Assembly (NCBI GenBank): GCA_016801885.1
Contig: CM028889.1
Location: forward strand, 20,528,001 to 20,592,000
Direction of reading: 5' to 3'
DNA from: Toxotes chatareus
Taxonomy: Eukaryota; Chordata; Actinopteri; Toxotidae
DNA: 64,000 nucleotides
Positions 24,143 through 35,905 of this stretch are shown here, in pieces. Under the pieces are notes generated by a model. The model did not search any database. It was not told the DNA's origin and was given only the letters and a program-made list of their open reading frames with translations. The stretch's first letter is position 1; every line of letters begins with the position of its first letter. The position numbers and the translations under genes were made by a program.

Positions 24143-26594
24143 TTAACTGTTCAGACTTGTCCGTGTGATGTCTGTGTATAGTCCCATCCTGAACTTCAAC
24201 ATCTCTTCCAGGTTCTTACTCTGTAAACAGTCCTGCATGGACATCAGCACTGTGTCTTTGGGTAATATGAATGTTGAGCCACTCAGGACGGCCTGCAGCA
24301 TCTCCAGAGACAATGAGAAAGAGCTTTGCTGATCAGAGCAGACAGGAAACAGACAAGCGTTCCACAAACTACAGCTGGGTAAGTCATCAGAGAACCTCAG
24401 GACTTCACTCTCCATCCCCCAGCGGGACAGACACTCTGCCAGGCTGAACCCAAAAAGCTTCAACCTCTCCATGTACGCTGGCACTTCCACATTGTGCTTC
24501 AGGTTGTCATTAATTCCAAAGGCGACAGTTACAAACCCTGTTCGGTCCTGGTGGTTCACACACAGTGAATGCATGAAGACCGCATCAGGTACCGAGAGGC
24601 CCGGGCTGACCCAGCAGCTGCTGACGATGGAGCCTTTACCTACAGACACTCCTGCTCCAAGCCTTGAGTACTCCACCACTGATCCAGCTCCCACAGAGCA
24701 GCTGGGGTCAAGGATGCTGTACATCACGCAGCAGCCAGAGTTTTCATTCATGTGTACGCTGAAGGCAGACGACAGGAGGCCCAGCTCACTCCTCAGTGCC
24801 ACGTCCTCAGTGAGGTGGAAGAGGTACTCTGACGTGGTTCCAATGTGATAAAACCTGGAATTATTGAGGAGGATGACATTCAAGGGCGTCCCTTGTAGAA
24901 CACAGAAGATCTTTTGGCGGATTTCAACCAGACCTCTCTCCTCTTTGGTGACATTAGCAGTGTTGCTGGTGTACTCAATTGTAGCTTCGGGGCCCAGCGC
25001 TTGAAGAAAGTCCCCGTATGCATCTATCTCACAGTGCAAAGGCCCCAGCTCTTTCAGCAGATTAAGAAGAGTCTTTACAGTTTCAAAGTGGACGTAGTAG
25101 GTGCTGTCTGTGTAGACAAACTCAGTATCAGACAGAGAAAAAGAACCACCCTGCCTCTTACAAACAGCACCACACTCTTGCATTTTCTTGATGCTTGGTT
25201 TGTGTAGGAAGCGCAGGCAGGAACTGCTCTCCATTTCGGAGTAAGCAGATGTTTCACGTGAATCAAACACAAAGACCCCATGGGTGGTTCCAACAGACAG
25301 TGGGGAGGGGTGGGCTAAAGCTGTAAAGCCAGGTTTATCAAACCTAACATTTGCATCCTCTGCAACACTGTAGAGCTCTATGTCATCTGCACAGGTCACC
25401 AGTATGCCAGGCTTCATGTGAGATGGGAAATCCACATACATGGCCAGTTTGAGCTCCAGCATCTGGTAAAGAGGTTCGCCCAGAGGCACGGCGGTGAAGA
25501 TCTTCCCCAGAGCGCTGGCACTGGGCAAACGCTGACTGAACCCCCCTGTTAGAATTACATGAGAAAAGTTAAAGAGGGAAACATCACATATAGTAGCTGC
25601 GATATGTAAAATGACTGAGCATCAGCAATCAACCCCGTAACTTTGGAATAATTGACCTGGGGGAAAATATTCAGTAAAGTTCTTCTTTTAAGAACTAACG
25701 TCTCTTGTATATATTTAGCTTTGCCATTCTGTGGTGGTGGTGTTTTTTTTTTTTTTTTTAATTTCTTAAAATGTAAAATAAATTATCTGACAGTGATGCT
25801 GTGATTTTGACATTTTCATGTGAGAGTCAACAAGTGGAGCCCTGTTGAGTGGCAAAATTTAAAAAGAAAAATATACTTTATATATTATAGTTGATATCCA
25901 TTGGTGTAGTCAGCAACTGGGGACAATTTTGTAAGGAGAAATAAAAGGCTCCTTAAATCTCAAACCTGCATGGATCAGGATCACTCTCAGTCTGCCCAGA
26001 GTCGTGCCATAGATGTCATCCAGCTGCTGCAGTGCACATAGAGTGGAGCCTCCATTGCCTTAAAAACACAAGGTCATAATAATAATAATAACAATAATAA
26101 TAATAAGGCTGTGCTTTGTGGATCGCTCTCAGCCACATGCAGAGGACTGTGAAATGAAATGAAACTGCAGAGTACTGCAGTTTCCCTCACCTATTTTAGA
26201 TCCAGGAGGGTCTGAGAAGACCTTGTAGTGAACCCCGAGGGGAAGCTCTTTTCTGTCAACTTTCTCCCTGATCTGCAGCTCATACGCGTCCCTCTGCCTC
26301 CCATCCACCGCGGTCACAACCACCACGTCCCAAAAGTCACCGCGCTGCACCTCTCGACCTTTCAGACAAGACACGAAAACAATAAGCAGAAAGTTATGAA
26401 AGAATTAAAAACCGTAATTTTGCATTAAATACTGGGGGTGATGGACACACTGGCGTAGATCTGTATGAGACAGTCGATCAAAGCCAAATATAAAACTCAC
26501 CCCGCAGAGAGTTAAATTTTCTGAGCTTTTCTCTGGTAGAAGTTTGTAGCTTTCGGACACATTCCTGATACATACAGTCGCTTCCAGGGTCCAT
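24143..26594 (-). CDS. fpgt: FPGT, fucose-1-phosphate guanylyltransferase (complete, 4 exons, 585 aa)
   Basis: Exons are 26594-26501, 26358-26191, 26058-25966 and 25545-24143, all joined in phase 1 with canonical sites; the total is 1,758 bases. The enzyme makes GDP-L-fucose from L-fucose-1-phosphate and GTP in the cytosolic fucose salvage pathway. Family landmarks are GDFWDVVVVTA and ELPLGVHYKVF in exon 2, GNGGSTL at the exon 2/3 boundary, the pyrophosphorylase motif GGFSQRLPSASALGK at about residue 119, and CADDIELYS, DKPGFTALAHP, CEIDAYGDFLQALGP and FYHIGTT in the large last exon. The C-terminal half carries hexapeptide-like turns (SVVEYSRLGAGVSVGKGS) expected of a beta-helix. Recalled human length is about 590 residues. 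The start MDPGSDC is the first ATG of exon 1. Confidence 0.95.
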
Positions 26595-26680
26595 TGAATA
26601 TGTTAACTACACTGTTAACAAATAAGTAATACGGTTATACTGCTTCAGACTTCTCTTTCACTGTTACATCCGGGTGGCGT

Positions 26681-26686
26681 CACGTG
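26681..26686. promoter_or_regulatory. E-box CACGTG upstream of FPGT
   Basis: CACGTG lies 87 bases upstream of the FPGT start in a short GC-rich stretch (26660-26745) among AT-rich sequence. This fits a housekeeping promoter bound by USF or MYC-type factors; the role is inferred from position. Confidence 0.4.
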
Positions 26687-26744
26687 GTTGGTCGTATTTA
26701 CAACGCAGCGGGGAGAGAGCGCAGCGCGTGGCGAGGGACATGAC

Positions 26745-29015
26745 CGGTGCAAGGTTTACGTACCAAATATAATATTTTTTATCATTACATCACAAATACA
26801 GAGGCTTAAATCAGTCCAAATATACTGAAGGGTGCTAAATTCTCTAAAAATTTTACTAACACGTTCTTTCTTTTTAAGCAGAACATACAAACATCATACA
26901 AGTAAGTCAATTTAGCTGAAAAGGAGTTTAAAAAGCCAACTGTATGTTCTGTAGAATCTTAAGGTGGCCCTCCTTAACCTTGTTAGTAATACATTGTTTA
27001 TGATGAATCAGCCAGGAAGCCTTAATTGTGAGAGTGACTATGTTATTTTGTTTATTTTTAATTTTCACCCATGTATATTTGGTTACTTTCTGCAAGTATT
27101 TGTTATTATTATTATTATTTTTGAATCAGGCTTTTCTTATTGCCATAGTCTTTTGTCTGTATTGTTTTTTTCTATGCTCAATGAAGAACAAACAACACTT
27201 GACCTAGGAAATTAGATTAGAATCTAACCACAGAAAATTATGTAAAATGTTCATATTCTACTGTTTTTTTTTTTCCTCCTTTGTTCATTTAATGGTGCAT
27301 TTGCATTTTCTGCTAATTTAACCTTCCTGAGTGATGGGTCACTGTTTCAAAATACTCAACACGGACAGGATATATAGAAATATATAGAAACTACAGAATC
27401 TACTATTTTGACAAAATAGTAACATTTCATTTTCTAATTCACTGAGGTATTTCAGAACTGTGCTGCTTTGGTTTAATACTTTTCTGTCACAGTTTTTAGT
27501 AATGGCACAGCTCTGGTGTTGACTCCTGCCACCTCCACTCACATTGTATATTCTGTAATGTTGAGGCCCGTAGAGTCTGAGCTCCATCAACAAGGCTGCC
27601 TCCCACCATGCAGGTGGAAGGAGGAGGAGGAGAATGACTCGAGTGTGGGCACTGAAGACAGCCTTCAGGTGTCAGCTTGACTTACTGAGCGAGGTAAGAA
27701 CACCACACATCAGTCTTTGCTCAGTGACCTGCGGAGCAGTGTGAACTGGCAGCGAGCACATTGAGCTGCAGGCCAAGTCACACAAGACACTCATCCATAC
27801 ACGCGAGGCTTTGGGCAGATTTATTTTACAGGATTACTGACTGGCATGTGTCTGACAGTATTTCATCATTTAACCTGAAATTTCACACTGTACTGAAGAC
27901 TACACTTCTTTTTATTTTTAAAACTGCAGATCACTGTTACCGTACGCTCTTGTTCTCCTTGTTTTGCTGTCCAGGAAGTAGTGTGAGCAAAACAGGATGA
28001 TCATGGAACAAACACAATACGTGGAAAGCAAGCAGAGCTGTTACTAACTCCTATAAAGCACAGTCAGAGGCAGCCAGAAGAGGATTACATCTGACTTCTA
28101 CTGAAGACTCCTCTTGTGCATGTCTTGTGCAACACTAAAATCACAAGTTACTGTGGGATACAACTACAAGCTGTGTTTGTCCTTTTTTTTTTTTCATAAA
28201 GAGCGGTTGAATGAAGGAATGGCAGGAATGCAGGGGTGAGGGAGGTGAACAACACAACAGCTCAAAAGAGCATAATCCACTGGTGTAATGTGTTTATTGT
28301 TTCAGTTAAATCAAGACAGCTTGTCATGTGAGATACTTGGCCATTGAATGTCCGCATGTAATACAATCAGTGCAAGTACGTTGCTCTAAAACTATACATC
28401 GCTGTCTCAAAATAAAACAGCACCATTATAGACACTAAATGCACATTCTTACTTCCTTATATTTTAAGGTTTAATCAAATAATTTAAAAATTTTATTCAA
28501 GGAGGTAGAAAAGAATCTGTACCAAAAGAAGGTGATTCAAACGCCTCTTCATCAGCTTAGACTCATTTTATCCTTATGTTAGTTTGTGTAATGCCTGAAC
28601 ATGCCACTAAAAACAAGATGACAGATTGGTGAGATTGTGTAAAATACTTAAAACTATGCACCAAAATATGATTCATATGAATTAGTATTGCACAGAAAGT
28701 TTTCCATAACATTCTAGTAAAACTTGAGAGGCTTAAAATCCAAACGAGCCTCAAAAACATTGTGCACTCTTGCTTCATACCTATAAATCCTGCCAGGAAA
28801 AGTAGCAAGTTCTTAAAAAAGAGAAACACAAAAGAAACTATAAATCCATTAACAAGACGTCTGCAATCTCAGAGAGACACAGATACATTCAACTACGGCT
28901 TCTTTAAGAGCACAGCGCCTCCACAACAGAGGTCAAACGGGATGAGAGACAATCCTAACCCTTCCTACTGATGCTACAGTTCCTACTGTAGGGACACTGT
29001 GGCAATACTGTTGTG
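26745..29015. other. FPGT-ACOT11 spacer and ACOT11 3' UTR
   Basis: The spacer contains the probable ACOT11 3' UTR (about 28275-29015) and AT-rich sequence with no recognised gene. A GGA-rich patch near 27610-27635 is followed by a donor-like GAG/GTAAGA at about 27690; this could be an isolated noncoding exon but nothing supports it. Confidence 0.5.
28293..28298 (-). terminator. Candidate poly(A) signal for ACOT11
   Basis: Reverse-strand AATAAA about 720 bases past the ACOT11 stop. Confidence 0.45.
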
Positions 29016-32000
29016 TCACAGTGCAGAGGGTGGCAGAGCAGCCACGCTGTCCTTGTTTGCCTCCAAGAAGTGACTACAGGCGGAAAACGCGCTGTAAAAG
29101 CTGGACGAGAGGCCAGCGATGTCTGTGGAGATGTAGGGGAGGACACCTGGCGTGGCCTGGTTGTAGTAGGTGATCTGAAACAAAACAAATGTCAGTTGTG
29201 ACACAGTGAACCTTTACAACTTGCGGTTACTGTTTTCTTGTGTTGCAATTTGTATTGTTTGAAGCTATAACGTGGTGCTGTAATGTGCTAAATAGAAAGC
29301 ATGAATGCAGAACTGCAGTGACCCTCTCATTTGGCCAACCTTGGTGACAGAACTGGACTCTTCCCAGATTGTGAAGCCAGCACAGAGCACCTCTCCCCTG
29401 GTGTAGTCCTCAGTGGGAGGGTGAGTGGGCAAAGTGACAGAACGCAGAGCGATGAGATATGGGTCCCTGAGAGGGACAAAAGAGGACAGCATCACGGGAC
29501 TTTATGAACAAGCAAGTGGGAGGCAGTAATGCAACAACATTGTTTGATTAAAAAGGTAATATATAAGATGGAAAAGGAAATCGAGAATAAAGAGAGTGCT
29601 GAAGTGACAAAGTGGGAAGGGTCATTTCTAAATGTTTATTATGCTGTATATTACAACCACCTGGCATCACATGGCTTCCTCCTAGATGCCAGTAAGATAA
29701 AGTCCTGCCCTTTGCCCCCTTTACTGACAGAGGGTGTAGCTACACGATAAAGGGTGTCTTCCTCATCCGCCTGGTTGATCACCTCACACTCCCTGCAGAT
29801 GACACACAATAATCAGCATCAACAACAAGCTTTACGTCCCACACTACGCCACTATCCCTTAAGAAAGGTAAGTAAATTAGTAAGTTACTGAATGAAATTT
29901 TGTTTGCAAATATCCAGTCCACGTAACTGCTGCAAAAACAATTACAATAATTTTATAATACTTTTTTATTTATTCAACTTCTGTTTCTGTGTCTCTGTTA
30001 TGTATTATCCTGATCTGAACCAAATTCAGGATATGACATAGAACACAACCTGATTATTCATATCTCTGCATGATTCTAATATCTAATATCATTTTTGGCT
30101 TTGATGCCTTTTCATTACAGACAGTCTCTGTAATTTTACTACTAATATAAGACTTTCACTTATGGTTGTCCTGCCACAATATTTACTGTATTTTTATTGT
30201 AGATCTGCACAAGATTCAGACACACTCATTAACCTCAGCATTAACAAAATCCCACACTAACAGCAGCACTATAGAGTGTGATTATGATTCATCCTGCTGT
30301 GGATCATATTATAATGTCTGCATGGAACATAAGTTACGTAGTTACTCGTGTGTGACTCTTACATAACAGAGCAAGAAAATGAACCACAGTCTCAGAAAAG
30401 TAGAAAAACAGCAGGTTTTGTGAGAATCATCCTCTACCAGAGTGTCCTTCTGCACTTTGTCTCAGTCTGAACAGTGTTTCAGTGTGGGTGTGCTGGACTT
30501 ATAGAAGTAAATTCCAAAATATGTCCTCCTTCTCTTTGGTGCCTCTCCAGCTGGTGGCACACTAGATGAAAGCTTAGGTGGCCTGTGCCTAAAGCCGGCC
30601 CTGACCTGAGGAATTAAAAGGATCAGTCTGGTGATATTTATTTCCCCTTTTGGCCACAAATCCTGTGAAAATACCAAATCCAACAATTAATTTATCCTTG
30701 TTCCCCTGTGCCACAGGCCTCCAAAAATTAGAAGCAAAAAAAACCCCCACACTGTCACACTGGGTGACATGCTCTTTACCATAAATTGGAGCACTGTGGT
30801 TTATTTTGGGTCCATCCCACATCATCCCACCTACATCATCCTGCTGCCTAAATATTCGCTAAAGACTCAAATGTGTATATTAAGTCCATTAAATGCACAA
30901 TAAATGCCCCCCTTTCCTCCTGTTTGAGTTAAGTTTGCTAAAAAAAAAACTATAACATTCAGCTGTTTTAGAACATTAATGAGCCTTTTTAAAAGAAATT
31001 AAACTCCACATTTGTGAGCAGTTTTTAAATTATTTGCATCTTCAGTAGAAGAGAGCCACAGGTAGGGAAGGTACTGACAGAGAAGCTCGTTGTTAGTTTG
31101 GATCTTTTTATGTGATTTGCTGTCAGTAAGAAAAACACAGAATAGCACCAGACTTATCATTTAAGCTCATTCTGCTGTTGCACTGACTGTAAGTTGCTCT
31201 GCGCCAGATGATGCAACAAGCCAAATATGAACACGTTACTGACTCATAATGTCGGTCCCACTCTTTTCTCCTCCTCAGGTCTGACAGTAGGTGGAATGTC
31301 TGCTCCGCTGCGACACTGACATGCATCTCCACCTTGAAACACAGCATGTGGTTTTCCTCCAGTGTGTATAGTCTAACCTATGGAATAGAGCACATCAGCA
31401 AAGAGGAGGTGGGGTCAGTGTCTACATCTAGGATTTGTTCCAGGTATTAAATTCACACATCAAGTTTGATGTAGTAAAAACTGCCACTTTAATTGTTGGC
31501 TGCATGAGAGATTATAAATGTGGTAATTGTACATCTTCTGAGAGTGACCTTTTTCAGGTAATATTTAGGGCCAACTTAATTAAATCTACATGTGCCTATG
31601 GTCAGCACAGCCACGGTGAATGTACATTTTCTAGTCCAAAATAATACAGATTGTAGCTATCGCAGCTACAGCTGTCACATCTAACTAACAAGCCACTTCC
31701 TGGAAAAGTAATACAAACAATTACAAATACTAACCTTATTTTTCTCAGAGGTTAATACCCAGTTGTTTCTGGCATCCATTAGTTTAAGTGCTGATACATT
31801 GTTGTAGCTCAGGTACATCTGAAAAAAAAAAAACCAAAGGACTGTCTGAATTCTCAATTGCCTAAATACACTGGCAATGTCTGGACAGCTTTACAAAGAA
31901 TGTATGCTTCTGTTTTCGAGAAATTGCTGTACCTGGTTACTTGTATCCCAAGGTACAGACAAGGGCACTTCAGTTTGCTTGCAGGAGATAATGTATTTCC

Positions 32001-35000
32001 TGTACACATGAGGGGCAAATTATGACCAATAGCAACCTTTTCATTCTAGCAACAGTATGATCCGACGAATTTGGTTATCAAATACTGGAATAAAGATTAT
32101 ACTGGAGGCAGGGTATTTTACAGTTGAACAATGAACTTATTATACTTGACAGACTCTGCACCAAAGTCTGCTCAGCTGTGATATGCTGCTCTGCCAAGTC
32201 ATGTGCTGCTGCAGAGTAGTGTAAACAATGGACTCTGTTGCACGACACTGGACAAATTAAGCATTGATGACACTGTTTCTGTATTACTTCCCTTGCTTTA
32301 TACCGCATCATATACCACTTTATTTTTTGAATAAGTATATATATTTTCCATGTATTTGTTGCATTGCTTGTTGCTTTTTTGATTATTCCTTGTGTAGACA
32401 ATGTTGCTTTATGATGTACTATTTCGAGTAGGACCTGAAGATGTGTTATCCAGATGGTTGAAGCCACACCTATTGGAGGGACTATTTCTTCAATGACACA
32501 TGTGAGTCAGTTTGATTTATTATCTATTGGCTCACTTTTCCTGATGAAATAACTTTTATTTTTTTTTAAAAAGGAATTAGCTTTTAGGAGATTAAAAAAA
32601 ACATATTTTTGCATTTGTGCCAATGACCACAACCATCTGATACATCAATTTAGGTCTACAAAGAACAAAACATGATGGTTTAAATGGAGATACTAACCTA
32701 TCAAGCCGAATCTTCTTTCTTGCAATGGCCTCTTGATAACGCCTTTTTCCATCCTATGAAACATGCAAGAACATAATACAAAAATCAGAGAACAAGGATG
32801 TTTATTATGTGAACTTCTACTTCAGCTTTACACTATATTATACATTTTAGTCTCTCTAAGGCAGCAACAGGACACACAGAAAACTCACCACGGGCTCAGG
32901 TCGTATCCGTGGTAGCGTGCGTGGTTTCCTGTCACTGTCCAGCACCTCAAAGGTCATAAAAGCACTATTTATATGGCGCAGAGGTTCTCCACCCTGGTAG
33001 GCCTCAGCACATACTCCCACCTCCATGCTAGAACACACCATGTATGCAGGCAAATGGGTTCACAACAAGACATGAACACACAAAGATGTACAATAAAAAC
33101 ACACACTGTAAATGTTTATGATATAGAGCTAAATTGCAAACATTTATTAAGTTGAGAGTTATTTGCCCTTTGTGTGATAAGAATTCGTCAATGTATATAG
33201 ACTAACCTGTGCTTGAAGGCATTGTTAACAATGGCTTTCAGTACCAGTCGGTCACCAATGTGAGACGGGCCACGAAAATGGAACATGTCTATGGTCCTCA
33301 GGGTTGGGTGTGCATTACACAAACGACTATAGATGAAATACAGAGGAAAAAAGAGGAAGGTGTTTATTTTTTGTCTTGTTTGGCCACATTAGCCTCTTGG
33401 TAAACTAGGAATTAATGGGAAAATCTGTTATCTTTTGGAATTAATTTACTTGCTGAGAGATAGATGAGAAGATCTATACCACTGTCTAATCAATGTAAGG
33501 ACGGTATGATGGTGAAAATTGGTTTCAATTTCCTCCTCTAACTCTCGGCAAGAAACTTTCTTTGAAGCTAGTTTGAGTCCCATTGTAACTACTTGGTGCA
33601 CACCTTGCTGCAATCGTAGCCACATTCTCCATCCAGGCCATGATCTGGCCCCCAAAGGTGCTGACTTGGTGATTGGCATGTGGAGGTAACACCAGCTCTA
33701 CACTCTCCACTCGTGTCCGCTCAGCTGGCACGGCGTTCTGATACTCCTGGCATTCTCCTGGTGAGAGTGCAAAAACAAGGAGCTTTGATCAGTCAGATTT
33801 GAAATGGTACAGACGTCTGGCCAAGTGCTGTGTTATAAACCCTTGTGTCTACAGCCTGTACCCAGCTGAGCTGTGCTGCTGCTCAGTAGATCGGTAATGA
33901 TCTCAGCATGGATGAGCCTCATCCTCCTCCTCTCTGCTGCCAGGCTGTACTCCATCTGCTCCATTTGCGTGTGAGGAACTACCTGCTTCAGCTGTACCTG
34001 TTTACACATAACACACAAACCCAGGGGATGCTGAACATGCATTAGAAAAATGCATTTATGTATTATATTTTGTTTTTTGCCTCTTACCTTTCCGGCTTCA
34101 GTTCGTCTAGCAACAAAGGTGGCGAAGGCGTGGCAAACCTTCCACTGCCTATCAGTATAAAGGTCTTCACAATTCACCAGTATGCCCACCTGAAAAGACA
34201 AGAATCACCATATTCATTTAATTTTTCAAAAATGCAATGCACGTTCACTACCCTGAAATCAAAATCTACATAAACCAACCTCCATACTGGACGTGAAGGC
34301 TCTGTTGACCTTCGCTATGATGTTGACAACCTTGCCCACCCTGGAGCAGACACACACAGATTCTTCTCTTTACTATCAAAATGGAGCAGTGATTATACAA
34401 TAGACACAATCAGAAACCTTTCTACTGAGAGACATTAATGATCAGTCAACATCAAGACAAGTTTGGTCATCAGTGTTCACATTTTGCTGCCCGAACTGAA
34501 GAGAAATGTGATTGACAAACATTTTAATGTAGTAGCTAGCTTTACTTAAAGGTGCTATATGTATGTTTTTGCTTAAGCTCTTGCAAGTGAACTGATAATA
34601 CTAATGTTGGCTATGTAGCAACAGCAAAAACTTACTTGTAGTCCCTTTAAAAGTACAGGATCTGCTTATTAATGATTATTTTGTTACATGATTTTTTAAA
34701 AATAATACATTTACTTACTTAACACAGGTGGTTTTGTACCTTCAAGATTCAGTAAAACTTGAATACAAATCACTTGGGAGCCTATCTGTCCTCCCCCACA
34801 GTCAGTACATGCAATGTATTCCATCTCTGCAACAAATTCTCAGTTGGAGATGCACCTTCTCACAACAGCATTCAGGTTAATGCCTTACCCTATGGTGTGT
34901 TCAAAATGGATGTCGTCCACAGAGGCAGTGATACAGGAACAACCTGCATGTCTCTCGGCTGGGAAAGGAGAGATTACACAAATATTTAGCACAGCACAAA

Positions 35001-35905
35001 GCCACAACGACTCTGCGGGTCAGGCATATTGAAAGCTCATTATCTGTAAATATGTGCAACTATAAAGGCCAACAGAAATAATATATCACACAGTAAGACT
35101 TCAGACATGTTTGGAATTTGAATGAATTTCATTCTGTACAGATGCAACAGAATATCTTAGTGCCTAAACATTATCCATTGCCAAACAGATTCTCTCAGCC
35201 GGGAGAGGAGCTTCAAAATTAATTCTTGACCTTCAGCAACAGTTTGACAAACAAAAATCTCAACAATTATTTGTCACTTTGTAAAATAGCACCTGACAAT
35301 TTTTGAGGGATGTTCAAAGAACACTTGTAAAGGAGGTCAAAACAAAGTCACAGTCTGAAACCAGAACAAATCCTGGCAAAGTCCACAAACTGTAATAACA
35401 TGACAAATACAACATTAAAAAAAACATCAAATGCTTAGGTGCATTTTAAGGCTCATTTGGATGCATTTTTGATGAACGTTATAATTGCATATGTTATGAC
35501 ACACATACTCATTCAAGTGGAAAAAAAAAAGCTTAACACAGAAATGTCACACCACTCATGACCTGGAGTTTATGTCCCGGCCCCTGGCTTGATGAACGCA
35601 GGGGCTCAATAAGTGGGCATGTATTGTATTTATTAGCATTTGTTGTGCCGATTTTCTTGTCCTACAGCCTTCCTTAAATTGTAATAAAATTAGATATTGT
35701 CTGATCTTTTCCTACCAGATAAACAGGCTGTGGAGTCCATCCACTTCAGCAGCTGTCCAGCACTCAGCTCCCCACAGTGGTTGGCATGGCAGGGCAGCAC
35801 GATTTGACTCATCTTCACTTCAGTGGGGTTTCTGTATACTTCCTCATTCTGTTGAATGAACAGAGGGTCCAGCACAGTGTTGGCATCTTCCCACTCCGAT
35901 GTCAT
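29016..35905 (-). CDS. acot11: ACOT11, acyl-CoA thioesterase 11 with START domain (complete, 15 coding exons, 576 aa)
   Basis: Coding exons: 35905-35716, 34958-34889, 34340-34280, 34189-34088, 33997-33862, 33757-33604, 33326-33207, 33027-32889, 32753-32698, 31999-31933, 31818-31735, 31377-31240, 29788-29661, 29466-29340, 29174-29016. The sum is 1,731 bases with consistent phases. The enzyme hydrolyses long-chain acyl-CoA to free fatty acid and CoA. Two hotdog domains are visible: CHANHCGELSAGQLLKWMD in exon 1 and HANHQVSTFGGQIMAWMENV in exon 6, the latter with the usual HFRGPSHIGDRL downstream. A START lipid-binding domain occupies about residues 345-570 (TEVPLSVPWD, FHLLSDLRRRKEWDRHYES, FILLASRRKPCDA, DPYLIALRSVTLPTH, TPGVLPYISTDIAGLSS). 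ACOT11 rather than ACOT12 is chosen from sequence and from adjacency to SSBP3. No clear mitochondrial leader is seen. The acceptor of exon 13 is unusual. Confidence 0.93.
29789..31239 (-). other. ACOT11 intron 12
   Basis: About 1.45 kb between two START-domain exons. AT-rich; no exon, RNA gene or identifiable mobile element was seen. Confidence 0.5.
32000..32697 (-). other. ACOT11 intron 9
   Basis: About 700 bases, AT-rich, with no recognisable feature. The open frame at 32078-32467 has no family resemblance and is taken as chance. Confidence 0.5.
34341..35715 (-). other. ACOT11 introns 1 and 2
   Basis: Two AT-rich introns flanking exon 34958-34889. No further exon or element is visible. 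Confidence 0.5.

Noticed and set aside
24471..24848. 125-codon forward frame opposite FPGT
   Set aside because: It is antisense to the well-supported FPGT last exon and has no family resemblance.
31233..31240. Alternative ACOT11 donor GTGTTC, giving YESVTECEVI
   Set aside because: It adds three residues relative to the family and uses a poor donor. The GTAACG donor with the GAG acceptor matches the human length exactly.
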